This document shows, piece after piece, positions 23,015 to 37,045 of a DNA stretch of 64,000 nucleotides. The notes beneath the pieces are model-generated. The model was not told where the DNA came from. It ran no database searches and saw only the letters and a program-made list of their open reading frames with translations. The stretch comes from Neurospora intermedia (lineage: Eukaryota > Ascomycota > Sordariomycetes > Sordariales > Sordariaceae). The DNA is taken from positions 1,203,001-1,267,000 of the forward strand of contig BTPP01000001.1 of NCBI GenBank assembly GCA_037102815.1, in the 5' to 3' direction. The position numbers were made by a program, and so were the translations under genes. Each line of letters opens with the position of its first letter. Within the stretch, counting starts at the first letter, position 1.

Positions 23015-26000
23015 GAGTAAACCTCGGCGTACCCACCCCTAAACCTACGCGCACCCAAAAACCCTCTGGGCAGCCGACATTGAAATTATTGTATTTTTGC
23101 CGTGTTTTTAGTTGTTTTATATGTCTGGTACCTTGGTCAGATTTCCCAGCTGGGTCGCCCAGCGATGTAATTAACCCCCAGTTACTCAAATTTCGTAATA
23201 CTTTCATAGCGTTAAGTGCAAAATGCTGGGAATCGACTGCTCTATTCAATTAATACTATTTTCAGATAATTAAAGCTGGTTAATTCAAATCTATTGTAAA
23301 TACTAACGTTTGACAGCTCTGACAGCTTAGAGAGCTCGTTAGACGAGCCTGACGACGATATTTTAATAACCTTATCGCTCTTCTTACGAGCTATCTATTC
23401 TCGAACCTTCGCTTCCTAATATCTATCTAATTTATCGTCCTTATCCTTATTCTCCCTATCGTCGGCCACATTAATACAACTACATACTTTACTCTAAGTA
23501 CGACTACGAGTATTATCGTTATTTATCTCTTCAAGTGTAGGACTAGTTTCGTACTGTAAATAATTGCGCCGCCCTACTATTCGGATAGATTAGGTATTCT
23601 TTAATTTACTATATAGCGCTGTAGGTATTTTACTAGCCTTTTTACTTTAATTTAGTAGAATAGCTTTATTACTAAATGGACTACCCTACTTTGGCGGGTA
23701 TCCCTTGGGTATAGCCTTAGCGGCCGAACGAAAATGTAAATATTTATTTACCGTATCCTAGTATAGAAGTTAATATAGAATTAATTCGGGGAAGGAATAA
23801 TAGTAGTCTTACCCGTTGTTAAATAAGATACTAGAATAGGTAGTAGTCGTTTTTAGTAACTAGCGTTATTTTACTAGCTTCCTTCTTAGCCTCTAGCTTA
23901 TAGGTACAAGGTAGACTAAACTACACTCTCAACTACTAAGTATACGGTTGGAGAGTTTTACTAGAGTAATTTAAAGAGTAACCCTCCCCGCACCCTATGC
24001 TTTCCTATCCACACCCTCCCCCACCCAGAAAAATGGGTCCGCCCAGCTGATGACACCTGACATTGAAAATCCCGTTTTTGCACGCGAAATTTCGTCTTTT
24101 CAATGTTGTACATCATCGCTTTAACTTGGTTATTTTTTTCACTCTCTTCTATACGGCTAATTATACCCATTTGTATTTAACGTACTTAACGCCTTCAAGG
24201 GACGAAGACGAGGGGTTGGGTCTATACTAGGAATAGAAAGTACGGCGGGGAGGCCCGGTAGCGAAAGGAGGCGAAGAATAGAAAACTACCGAAATATTTT
24301 CAAGTGGCTCATTTGACGAACTTTCTTCTAAGCTGTCGGAGGTCAGTATCTAGACTGCGGGGCGTATTTTCAGGTGCAGTCCGGGTGGTGATCAGCTACA
24401 AATATTACCGACCATTGAAAGTATGGAAATTTACAGTCAAAAACCCTATATTTTACATGACAGCCGACATCTGGGTGGGGGAGTGTGCCAGTAGGAAAGC
24501 ATAGGGTGCGGGGAGGGTTACTCAATTTAAAATAGGGAGGCTACCCTTCAACTAATTGTATTAATTAGTAAGTAAATTATATATCTAAATTATAATACTA
24601 AGCGGAATATTACCTACCTATAAGAGCCCAATTATATCTATACGTATATATAACGATAATTTAATAATAATCTCCTTAAAGTAGATATAGCGGCGGAGGG
24701 AGTGCTGCTTACTAGCGTTATATAGATCAATTAAACCGCCGCGTACAAATAACCTATATAATTTAAGGGAGCTATTATTAAATTTACTTAGTAATATAGT
24801 TCTTTACCTATAGTTAAAATACCCTCTAATATAGCAACTAGCCTATTCTATTTTATAAGGGAGTAAATCGGTCGTAATCTATCTAATAATAGCTCTTTAT
24901 GCCTCTTTAAATTAACGATATAGAAGTAATAAAGCACTTTCAAATTCCGGTATTGACGGCGCGTAGATTATATATTACTATACGTAAAAGAACCCTACTC
25001 TAATGTTAGCGACCTTATTAGGAAGTAGGCTAAGCCTAGCTTATATTCTAGTAATTATTTTAACCTTTTTATATATACGGTATACTCTAGCAATATCATT
25101 TTTATTATATTATTTTATTACTTCTTATTATAATTATTATATTATTGCTTCATTACTACTAGAATCGTTTTTACCGCTATCCTCCTCGTTAGCCCCCTTA
25201 TTATCGTCCTCTTTATTATTAGCCTGCTACTTATCGGCTCCAATCTATACTAAATCGTTTTAATTTATATATTATTAATTATCTTTAAAGTACTTAATAG
25301 TATTGTAGTTAATATACTATACGTAACGTTAACGCTAGGTATTTAGGAAGATTTGGCTAATAGTTCTAATTAATTAACTATTACCGTTAATTATAATAAC
25401 CGTTAGTTCGGGTATCGAAAGGTTATCTAACGTCTTCTTAATATATTTAATAAGCTAGCCAAATCCCTCATCCTTCTCGTTATTAATAATTACTTAAAAG
25501 ACTAGTATAGATAACTTCTCTAGTATAACTATAATACCTTATAAAATTAATATATAATACCGGTTAGTCTTATATATAGTATTAAGTAGTAGGGTATATA
25601 AATATTACCTCTATATTTTCTTTTATTTATATAGAACCCAAAGACTATAGTGTATTATAATAGCTTTATTGTCCTTATAGCTATCGTTATTAAGACCGTA
25701 ATTAAAATAATAGTATTAGAATATAATAAGCTTATTATTCTCGATAGTACGTATAAACGTTTATATATTAATATATTTACTATTATTAATTTATTGTAGC
25801 CGTTAGCGCTAATTATCGAGGTCTTTATATATAAGTAATAGTTTAGGGAATTTAGTTTTAACTATTAAATATATATTGCGTATAATTAATTTACTTTGTT
25901 GAAGGAGACTTTAAATATACGAGTAGCTATTAAAATTAACCTATTATTAAAAGATTAAATAATAAAAAAGGTCGTAAAATAGAGGATAATAGTAGTATAT

Positions 26001-26805
26001 ATAATTAATTGCCCGTATAATATATTTATAATCGTCCTTCTTAAATATTTGGACGATAATACTAAAGGGACATTTGCGTATAGTCTTTCTAATCGTTAAG
26101 CGTCGCTTCTTATAAGGATTCTTATATTCTCGCAGGCGTAATTTAGCGCAGTCGTATTTAAAGACTGTACAATATACTTCGCTAATTATAGGCCCTATCT
26201 TAAAGTAATTACTACGTACAATTACAACCCCAAATCTATAATAGCGATATATTTCGATAACTTTACGTATAATTATATTAATATTACTAGGAGGGAGGCT
26301 AAATAGGGCATCGTCGGCCGGGATAGACTATTCGATATTATCGTTGATTGAGGTATAGTTATTTACGAAGGTAGCCGACGAAGTAGTAGAATTGCAACGA
26401 CGACGAAGTTGCGCCGACGTAGGGGTATTATAGAGAATTTGAAAAGATATTTATTAAACGTTAGTAATTAAATATAATTAATACTATTTGTAACTAATTA
26501 AGGGCGATTAATTTGAGCGATATTACGTACGTCGTTGGGGGGGGGGGGGTGGATGTAGTAGTGCGATTACAATATACAAATGTACTAAAGTGCTGGTGTG
26601 TAAAGTGCTGCAATAGTACAAATGGCCGTGTGAAAAAGTACGAAAAAAATGACCAAATTAGAGGGAATGTTTCGTGCATTGAAAAGACGAAATTTAGCTA
26701 GTAAAAACGGGGTTTACAATATCAGGTATCATCAGCTGCACGGTCCCACATTTCCTAGTTTTTGGGTGCGCGCAGGTTTAGGGGTGGGTGCGCCGAGGTT
26801 TACTC
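23015..26805 (+). mobile_element. MULE-2: family 1 Mutator-like element with degraded transposase
   Basis: The ends are GAGTAAACCTCGGCGTACCC and its reverse complement. The TSD is TATACCAA (23007-23014) against TATACTAA (26806-26813), one C-to-T change. It carries the conserved family block at the right end (about 26625-26745) and a nested MITE (23976-24523). Plus-strand translation at about 25680-26450 gives LIILDSTYKRLYINIF followed by IEVFIYK and a basic C-terminal tail, resembling a MULE transposase core, but with many stops. It sits directly beside E3, inside the E1 transposase. Confidence 0.75.
23976..24523. mobile_element. MITE-C: family 1 MITE nested in MULE-2
   Basis: This 548-bp element has ends GAGTAACCCTCCCCGCACCC and its reverse complement, with an exact TSD AATTTAAA (23968-23975, 24524-24531). 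The conserved subterminal block (GAAATTTCGTC...ACACGGC on the minus strand) is at its left end only. It is non-coding. Confidence 0.92.
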
Positions 26806-29800
26806 TATACTAATAACGATAGTGAGCGGGTAGCTATACTAGTTAGTTTTATAAATATTATTTATACCTAAATACTCTAGGTATTCCCGCTATTAAGTTA
26901 AATAATATTCCCAAGACTATACAATACCCAATAGACGGTTAGGGTTATCTTTAGACTATTTAATAACGTAGGGAGTATAACGGGGCTTAAAATTATCGAA
27001 GTACTTAATTAGAGTAACTGTAGCTTTTTAATTTCAGCGCTACCCCTTTTTAATATAATAACGCTAATTATTAATATCCTTCTATATATATATAGTAATT
27101 TTAAATTACCGTTTGATAATAAAAATAATATTCTTATTCCCTCTACTATAAACTATAGCGCCTTATTGGCATGGGGTCCTTCTCTAGTTCTTTAGAAGGG
27201 AAAACTGTAAGGTATTAAACGCCTCCGGATAAAAACCCCTAGCTCTATCTCGGCCGTAATTCACTACGCCGCTCCTACTTTACTTACAACTATAACAATT
27301 CTTACCCACCGCTACAACGAATATAATCTCGTTTCTACTACTATTATATTGTTCTAATATTAAAATAATAGGAATAATAGGGATAGGATTAAATTTAGTA
27401 CGTTACTTCCTTTACTACCTTTTTATTTTATTCCCTACTATTCCTTCCTCTACCTTCTCCCTACTTCCCTATTCTGTTTTCTCGTTTACTACCCTACTTT
27501 TCCGCTTCCTTCCTCTATTTATAAACACTTTCGCTTTATTATTTACTCTCTTACCCTATAGTTCTACTCTTATTTATATTAATATAATGACCCCTTCCTT
27601 CGTTTATATAATCCCCTATATAGTGCCCCTTCTAATCCTTCTCTTCCTTTTTCCCTATTATAACCTCTATTAAAATAACTTCCTCTAACTATTATTATCC
27701 TAGCCCTATCGATTTAACCTCTAATATAAAGGGTCCTTCCCCCGTTATATCCCTAACCCCTACGTTTCTTATAATTATACCCTTAAAATTTATATTCCTC
27801 GTTCGTACCCTTTATAATTTCCTTAGTAATTATCCCCCTTAGAATTAATATAATTTCCTCCCCTCCTTCTTTAATCCTTATACTAATTTAACTAATATAA
27901 TTCGTTAAATTCTTTACTTTCATTATACTTTAAATTTTACCTCCGTTCTATATTCTAATAATAGGCCTAATTCCCCTAATACTTTTAGAAAGGTTGTTAT
28001 TAATAGGGTTTACTTTATTTCGTTTATTAGTAGGTCCTTCGTCCTTTATTCTTCTTTTTCGTTATTTAATTCCTATACTTTTAATTAATAGCGTTTAGAA
28101 TACTACCTACAATTATACTACTAATAAATATATATTAAACGTCCTTACTAATTTCTATAATATTTGTAACGTTATTTAAATAATAATTATTACTATAGTA
28201 TTAAATAACTTAAATAGGTTTAATTATAATCTAAATACCGTCGTTCGTATTACTTATAATTTTACTAATTATATATATATTTATTTAGAATATAACAGCC
28301 TTCCTACTAATTATAAGTATCTTTCTTATACTTTAGGCTATAATAGTATTAAATAATAATAGAAGGGTTATTATAAATTAATTGTAAAGGATATTCGTTA
28401 CAATTATATCCCTTCTTTATTCGGCGGTAGAACTATAAACCCAGTTTAAATTACGTCCGGTTCTAATAGTAATACTATTATTCCTATATATAATATATCC
28501 GGTAATAGTAATTATATTACTTCTACTTATATAATTTCCAATTCTAATAATAGTAATAGTTCTATTCCTAATAACCCTATAACTATTAATACTCCTAACT
28601 ACGCCCTTATAAATAATAATTAAATTTAATAGCGTTATAAAATTACTACAAATTAGGTCCGTATAATAGAACTATTCGAATAATTTCTTAAATATAATTA
28701 AATACTTATTAAATAGTACTTTTTAATTCTTATTATAACTATAATTTAAATAATTTTTATAATTAATATAAATATTTCCTCTTCGTTCCCGTCCTATTAT
28801 TTTAATATTATTAATATTCTATTTTCCTCTTAGGAGTACCTTATAGTTTCTTTATATTACTCCTCCTCTAATTTAATTACTAAATAATATTCTCTCAACC
28901 TCCCTGATTTTAATACCTATAATAAAATCCTCTCAACTTCAATTCCGTCGTCTAAGTATTCTTAGAGTTTTTCCTTCGTTAATAATTAAACTTTTAGGTT
29001 TAATTAGAAGATAGTATCTATATTAAAGTAATTTAAAATAATATAGGCGAATATCTCTTTTTCAAACTTATAAGTATAGATAGGAATTAAGACGCCCGGT
29101 ACTTTCCTCCGGTAAAAGAAGGCCCGGAGGTTAATAATTTCTATTCTAGCCTAAATAAGGAAGGAACTCTTTATTTTAATTAGTAAATATAACTCTTCTT
29201 TATCTTTTTTCAATTATCGGCATTTTCCTTTCTTTTTCTTTATACTAACTATATATTATTAGATAGCCTTTCTATTAAATTTAGAAGTAAGGTTAGCGAT
29301 AGTAAATTTATACTATTATTCTAATTTTATTACTACTATTACTAAATAGTAATTATAATACAATACTTATTCCCAATTCGTTATATCCTTTAACTATTCT
29401 TCTCTATTAACAATTATTAATTTTAGAGTTTATAATAGTAGTAATAGTTGAATCCCTAATTCTAAAGGGGGTCTAACTACTATTACTAATAGTTTCGCTA
29501 TTAATACCTATATTTCAATTTACCGAATTTTAACTATATTACTCTTTAATTTATCAGCGGGTAACTAACCTCTAATTTATCGTATTTAAATATAATTAGA
29601 AACTTAAATTATAATCCCCCAAACGAATTAGGTTTAGTCCGTCCGGGCGAACCTTTTTTTAAAAGCTCGGACCCTTTTATTAAAATAGAAGTCGAACGGC
29701 GGACAAAAAATTTCCGTCTCTAAATTTCGTACTAATATAACCTTATACACCCTAATAATAACTCTTAAATACTTAGTCTAATATTTCGCTAGCCCAATTA

Positions 29801-30233
29801 CTATCCCTTGAAATTTTCTATAGACTTTAATTAATTAATAGAATATTAAAACTCTATATATAATAGCGCTACAAATATACTCAATATATATTTCCTTTAC
29901 CCGAATAAAAGAATAACCTTATATCTTTACTATTAATTTCGTAAATATATTTATCTACGTTATTATTTTCTTTTTTACTACTTTTATATAAGCTTTATAA
30001 TTAAATTTACAATTTAATTAAACCCCTAGGAATTATATTAATTTTATTGATTAAAGTACTACTTCCCCGAATTAGAAAATTTATATTTTTAATACCCTTG
30101 TTCGTATAAAGTATATTAACTCCGTTTTAATTACTTTAAATTCTATACCCTTTACCCCTACTTATTCTAAATATACCTTCTACACTACTTATAATATTTA
30201 GCAATTTTTTTCGGTAGTATAAACTACTATTAT

Positions 30234-32114
30234 ATATAGTCTTATTCCCTATACTATAAATTATAGCGCCTTATTAGCATGAGGTCCTTCTCTAATACTC
30301 TGGAGGGGAAAACCGTAAGACGTTAAGCGCCTCCGGATGAAAACCTCCAACTCTATTTCGGCCGTAATTTACTACGTTGCTCCTACTTTGCTTATAACTA
30401 TAACGGTTCTTATCTACCGCTATAGCGAATATAATCTCGTTTCTTTTACTACTATATTATTCTAATATTAAAATAATAAGAATAATAGGAATAGGACTAA
30501 ACTTAGTACGCTGCTTCCTTCGCTATTTTTCTATTTTACTCCCTACCGCCCCTTCCTTCGCTTTCTCCCCGCTTCCCTATCCTATTTCTCTATCTATTAC
30601 CCTACTTCTCTATCTCCTTCCTTATTTATAAATATTTCCGCCCTATTATTTACTTTTCTACCCCGCGGTTCTACCCCTATTTATATTAGTATAAGGACTT
30701 TCTCCTTCGTTTATATAATCCCCTATATAGCGCCCCTCTTAGTCCTTCTCTTCTTTCTTCCCTATTGTAATTTCTATTAAAATAATTTCCTCCGGCCGCT
30801 ATTATCCTAACCCTATCGATTTAATTTCTAATACGGAAGGTTCCTTCCCTATTATATTCCCGGGTCCTATATCCCCTATAATTATACCTTTAGAACCTAC
30901 GTTCTTCATTTATACCTTTTATAATTTCTTTAATTGTTATGACCCTTAAAATTAGTATAATTTCTTCCCCTCCTTCTTTAATCCTTATACTAATTTAATT
31001 AATATTATTCGTAAAATTCCTTACTTTTATTATATTTTAAATTTCGCCTCCGTCCTACGTTCTAATAATAGGTTTAATTTCCCTAATACTTTTAAAAAGG
31101 TTATTATTAATAGGGTTTACTTTATTTCGTTTATTAGTAGGTCCTTCGTCCTTTATTCTTCTTTTTCGTTATTTAATTCCTATACTTTTAATTAATAGCG
31201 TTTAGAATACTACCTACAATTATACTACTAATAAATATATATTAAACGTCCTTACTAATTTCTATAATATTTATAATATTATTCAAGCGGTAACTATTAC
31301 TATAATATTAAGTAATTAGGATAGGTTTAACCGCAATTTAAATACCTTTATTCGTATTACTAATAATTTCTCTAATTATATATATATTCGTTTAGAGTAA
31401 AATAGCCTTCTTACTGACTTTAAGCGTTTTCTTTATACTTTGGGTTATAAAATCGCCGAATAGTAATAGAAGGGTTACTACGAATTGGTCGCGAAGGACG
31501 TTCGTTATAATTGTATTCTTTCTTTACCCGGCGGTAGTACTATAAATTTAGTTCGGATTGCGTCCGGTTCTAGTAGTAATATTATTATTCTTATGCGTAT
31601 TATATCCGGCGGTAGTAATTATACTACTCCTACTCGTATAGTTTCCGGCTTTAATAATAGTAGTAGTTCCGTTCCCGGTAGCCCTATAATTATTAATATT
31701 CCCGGTCGTACCCTTATAAATAATAATTAGATCTAGTAGCGTTATAAGGTTATTACGAACTAAGCTCGTATAATAGAACTATTCGAGTAGCTTCTTAGGC
31801 GCAATTAGGCGCTCGTTAAATAGTACTTTTTAATTCTTATTGTAGCCGTAGTTTAAATAACTCCCGTAGTTAGTATAAATATTTCCTCCTTATTCCCGTC
31901 CTATTATTTTAATATTATTAATATTCTATTTTCCTCTTAGGAGTACCCCGCGATTTCCTCACGTTGCTCCTCCTCTAACTCGACTACTAGACGGTACTCT
32001 CTCAACCTCCCTAACCTCAACGCCTATAATAGAATCCTTTCGGCTTTGATTCTATCGTCTAGGTATTCTTGGAGTTCTTCCTTCGTCAATGGCCAAGCTT
32101 CTGGGTTTGACCAG
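30234..32114 (-). mobile_element. LINE-B: 5'-truncated sister LINE inserted in LINE-A
   Basis: Its 3' end (TAGTCTTATTCCC...) starts at the left, and 1881 bp of LINE 3' sequence follows. A 13-bp TSD AAACTACTATTAT flanks it (30221-30233, 32115-32127). It splits LINE-A next to its RT box. The truncated 5' end and long TSD fit target-primed reverse transcription. It keeps more CpG and CpA than LINE-A in places (for example 31485-31730), so it is younger or less mutated. Confidence 0.9.
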
Positions 32115-35100
32115 AAACTACTATTATAATATTAATATTATTAATAAAGCTAATTATAATTATATTCGGGATTATTACTAACTTCCAGTATAATAGAGTA
32201 ATAAAGAGAATAAATAAAATAGGGGAGAGGGGGGAGCCTTATAGTATTCTAATAATAATTATATAGGGGTAGGAGGTTTTATTATCGAAAAAGAGAGAGC
32301 CTTTTTTTCTAATAATAAAATTCGCTACTTATTAAATAATCTACGTTAGGAATTATATTTCCTATAGGGTATATAGAAGCTACCTATAATTAACTCTATC
32401 GAATATTCCCTTTAAATCTAAGAATATAAAGGATATTATAACCCTAAACTTCTAAACCGTATATACCGTATTAATAATTACCTAAATTATAAATTCTATT
32501 AAACGGCCTACTCGGTTATTTATTTAGCCCTCTAATAGAAAATTAAATTCTTCGGCTACCTATATTAACCTTTTAATTACGAACGTTTTAAAAATCTTTC
32601 CTATATTATTAAATAGCAATATCAGCCTCTATATACCTACTAGTCTCTATTAGGTGACGCTCTTCCTAAATTTCTTAAAAATAATTACTTTTACATTTTT
32701 AAACCGCTATAGGAAATATCCGAACCGGAAATTAGTAGATACTAAGTATATTATAGCCTATTAGAATAATTACCTATATAATTCTAAAAACCTATTTAAA
32801 TATTAATTAATTCCGGGGGCTTTATTGGGCGCTATTTAGGAAAATATATTCTAAACGTCCTCTTCGTCGATTAATTTACTAATAACTATTAGTTTAACGT
32901 TATTTAGTAATTTAATCCAATCCGGTAGATAATTTATTAAAACCTCTACCTTCGGAAAGAAATAATTAGTAAAAATCTCGGCCTTACTACTATAATCTCC
33001 AATTTCTATTACCCCTTCGTAGGTTTTTGGGGTTAGTAATTTAAATAGGTTTATTAATTAATAACTTCAAATATAGGCCTATCGTTCTAAAGGTTAAAAT
33101 TAATTCGAATTCTTCGAGGCTTTAATAATACTATTATACTATATAGCCTATTAAACTTTTGAATTATCCTTTTCTTTTTTATTATAGTTTTAATAAAATT
33201 CTTTTAGTTCGATACTATCTAGTATTTAAATTACTCCCAATATATCCTCTATATTTCCTTTATTACTATTTTATATCCTAATATCTATTAATTTACTTTC
33301 TTCCTTCAACCTTTCTTTTTATATAGGACGAATTCTTCTATAATATTTGTAAATTCCCTATTAAATTTATAAAAGGCGAATTCAAAATCTTCTATTATAT
33401 TAATCCTTTCTAGGACCGATATCTATTTCTCCAACGCCTCCTTTACCTTTACTATATTTATAAAATTCTAATTATATTCTCTTTCCTCTTCCGCTTTTTT
33501 ATTTTTTTTTCTCATTAAGATTTAAATTTCCTAAGAGTAATAATCCAAACCGGTTTACTCGTATTTCTACGCTCCTTAGTATTTGGCCTTAACCCCGGGT
33601 AATAATTATATATAATTAATTATCCTATTCCTCTCTTTTTATATTATATTCCTAAACTTTATTAATTTACTATAGGGGGTAAATAAATTAAATTTTTAAT
33701 ATTATACCTATATAAGGAGGCGAGTAGCCTTTGAATTGATCCTATTCTTTAAATCCCAATTAGGATAATAGAAATTATAATCCCTAATTATAATTAAATT
33801 TCCCGCCGGGGGTCCAACCTTAATAAATTTAAGGACCGGCAATCCCTATTAATATTCTAATATTCCCTATATAAAGATAGGAAAGTAAATAGAAAAAATA
33901 ATCGTTAAGTTCCTTAAACTCTTAAATATTATTATAGCCCAATCCTTTTTAACCTAGAAATTTAAGTCCTTCAAATTCTATTTTTTATTTATAAATATTA
34001 TTACCCTCCTTTTCTCTATATAATCGATTCCAAAATATCTCCCGCCTCTAGGATAGTAAATATCCCTATTTAAATTTCTACCCGGTTTCTAAATTACTAT
34101 AATATTATAAATCTCCTTTTACTCGAATAAAAACTTCCCTCTTTCGTACAACTTCTTTACGTTCTAATAGAGTATTTTCAATTGAATTATTAATTACCCT
34201 AAAATAGGGTTCTTTCTAGTCCCTTAATAGAAAATAAGGGTATTACTTCCCCAAAAGGGACTATAATTATATAAACGCTATTATTACTATATAACTAATT
34301 CCCCCCTATACTTTATAAAGACGTATAAATATTTATTAGGCCTTATAGGTTTAATAACTTCGGTCGGAAGGATAGGCCGACGATCTTCTTCGGTTATCCC
34401 CTCTTTATAATTCCTCTAATATATTTCTTTAGGGTAGTAATAGTATAGGAATTAGGGGGAGCATTTAGGAGGACGCCCTCATTTATAATTTCTATTATTA
34501 ATTCTAATACCTTTCTAGCTAGGTTCTTACAAGGGGCGAACGCCTACAGCCTTTCGGTATATATAATAAACATTTTTATAATCGCCTTCTAAAAAAAAGG
34601 GTATTCTTTATAATTATACGTATAATAGCCCTTCTTCTTATATAATATATAGTAAATAAATAATTTATTATTATTAAACGGATAATTTACTTTACTAAAG
34701 CAATCTCCTTCGTATTTAATTTCACTATAACGGATATAAATATCTTTTTAACGGTAAAATCTCATTATATATTTAATTCCCTAATAATTAAAATATTATT
34801 AAACGTTATTGGAAATTTAGAACGGTTCGTATTAATATACGTTACTATCCTAAAGGAAAAGGTTATTTTAAAGGAAATATACCGCTAATATAGTAGTAAC
34901 TTTTATTAGAAGTAGGCTTCTATTCTCTCTATCCCTTCTCTTTTATAGTTAAACTCTAATAATAAATACCTCCGGATTTTTCTCCCTCGCTATATTTAAT
35001 ATAATTTCCACTATAGTATAATTGTTAATACTATTTTAGGGTACACTTCGAATTAATATACTTATAATACTTATAATAATATAAATATTAGAGCCGAAAA

Positions 35101-35952
35101 CTTCTTTAACCTATACTTAGTTACGCTAATATTAATTATATATAGTTTCGTCGAATATAATTATATAATTTCTAGTTATTAGTATTCTAATAGCTATTCG
35201 GACTATTAAACTAATATTCTTCTTACCTAAATATATAATTAAAATCGTTTCTATATTTTTATTCGAACGGTTTACAAATTCGGCGGTAATTGTTACTCCT
35301 TTAATAGTAAATTATTATTCAAAATTAAAGGGGACAAACTTCTTAATAGTAGTAAATAATTATTAAAGGGTAGTACTAATTTTATTCGGGCTAATTTTCG
35401 CTACAATATTAATTTAATACTTCGGTACCTTTTAGGCGCCTTTCTTAATTTCCTTTAAAATATCCTTTTTTAAATTATCAAAATCCTTCTTAGTAATAAA
35501 CTAGTTAGTTCCAACCTTACTAGCCTCGGGTTATATAAATTTACTTTTTCCAACGCGTAACTTTGTAAGTTTAAAAAGCAATTTTCGAATTTAATAATAG
35601 TCTTCGGTTGAAATAATATTATAATCCATAAACTTATTCACTTTAATAATAAATTTCTTTAATATTTTATTATTTTCCTTTATTCTATCCGAAATGTTCG
35701 TAATAAATATAGCTTTAAAATTATTATATACTAAAATCTCCGCGAACGGATTATAGATACTATTTTCGAATCTATAAGTACTGCTATCGATAGCTATTGG
35801 TAACGACGATATAATACCGTTATTATACTCGTCGTAGGATATTGTAAGGGACGTAAACGACCCTCCTAAGTCGATTGCTGTTGTTAGTTTTCGTTTTGGA
35901 GTACTCTTCGACCAGAAATCGGCGTTTCCGGTTTTAAAGCAGTTTTCTATTA

Positions 35953-36530
35953 GGGAAACCCTACCCGCACCCCAACGGTTCCTAGGCGCACCCTATGTCA
36001 GCCGACATGTAAATTATCGGGTTTTGGCGGTAAATTTCCATGTCGGTATTCGTAGCTGGGTCACCTACCCTTATAAACTATACCTCTTCTCGTTGCTATA
36101 CCTCCTCTTATTGCCGTACTTCCTCTTATTACTGTACCTCCTCTTATTACTATACCTCCTCTCGTTGCTAAACCTCCCCTCGCTGCTGTATTATCCGTAC
36201 TTTTCTTTCCTCTTATTACCGTACTCTCTCCTCCTAGTACCTAATATCGACCTAAATACTTATCTAGATCCATTAAATATGTTAGGTATATTAAAAATTA
36301 ATGGATATAGTATAACTTAAGAGGTGCAGTGCAATGGCAGTGCAATTGGCCGTGTGAAAAAGAGTGAAAGAAATGACCAAGTTATAGGGGATGTTGCGTG
36401 TATTGGAAAGACGAAATTTCGCGGGTAAAAACAGGAATTACGATGTTAGGTGTTATTAGCTGGACCGCCCCATTTTTCTGGGTGGGGAAGGGTGCGCCTA
36501 GAAACGGTTGGGGTGCGGGTAGGCTTTCCC
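35953..36530. mobile_element. MITE-D: family 1 MITE at the 5' end of LINE-A
   Basis: This 578-bp element has ends GGGAAACCCTACCCGCACCC and its reverse complement, with an exact TSD TTCTATTA (35945-35952, 36531-36538). The conserved family block is at its right end (about 36345-36460). The interior holds an 18-bp tandem repeat. Hydrophobic Leu/Tyr-rich frames across it are products of that repeat. Confidence 0.92.
36079..36186. repeat. 18-bp minisatellite, six units, inside MITE-D
   Basis: Units of the type TATACCTCCTCTTATTGC repeat six times in register with small changes between units. The other family 1 MITEs have different internal repeats at the same relative position. Confidence 0.85.
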
Positions 36531-37045
36531 TTCTATTAACCACCGTTTAATAATAGTTAGGATATTTTATAATCTTATACCCGGTTAGTAAAATAGAGTA
36601 ATTACCCTTCTAAATACTTTATTATCTCTTTTAGCCTTATAATATTAGGAATAAGTAGAGTTATATAAAGAGGCCTTATAGTTGTAAATTTAATACTTCG
36701 GATTAAATCGATGGATCTATTACTAATCGTCTTTTTTAAAGGGCAATAGCTACCCCCATCTACTTATAACTATATTTACAATTCCTTGTTTTTCTAAATT
36801 TAACGGTAGAGGGACGAGGCTGGCTATACTGATTATACTTTAAGTAGTAGTATATTAGCTGGCTATTTTAATAATTTACTGCCTATATATAATTGAACGT
36901 AGTACTATACTTCTTACCCCAAATATTAAAAGTATTCTATACATTCTTTATAAATATAAGGAGTTTAAGTATAGTATCCTTAGTCGTTGGATTAGGTAGA
37001 ATTAATTCTTTACTACTAGAATTACTAGAACTATTGTTACTAGAG

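Larger units (their letters stand above)
27122..36541 (-). mobile_element. LINE-A: full-length Tad1-like LINE, minus strand, with two insertions
   Basis: The element lies between the 14-bp TSD ACCGTTTGATAATA (27108-27121) and ACCGTTTAATAATA (36542-36555), which differ by one G-to-A. The 3' end is at the left. After removing LINE-B (30234-32114) and MITE-D (35953-36530) it is about 6.9 kb, equal to LINE-C. Minus-strand RT sequence is visible at about 32180-32260 (SFFDNKTSYPYI...GSPLSPILFILFITLLYW), and the FADD box reads FINN at about 32140. The region from 35640 to 35945 mirrors LINE-C ORF1. Stops are frequent throughout. Confidence 0.88.

Noticed and set aside
25003-25263. 86-residue frame with apparent transmembrane segments
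   Set aside because: It is low-complexity AT-rich sequence inside MULE-2; composition alone explains it.
36024-36320. 98-residue Leu/Tyr-rich plus-strand frame that looks like membrane segments
   Set aside because: It is a translation of the 18-bp tandem repeat inside MITE-D, with no homologous frame in the other MITEs.
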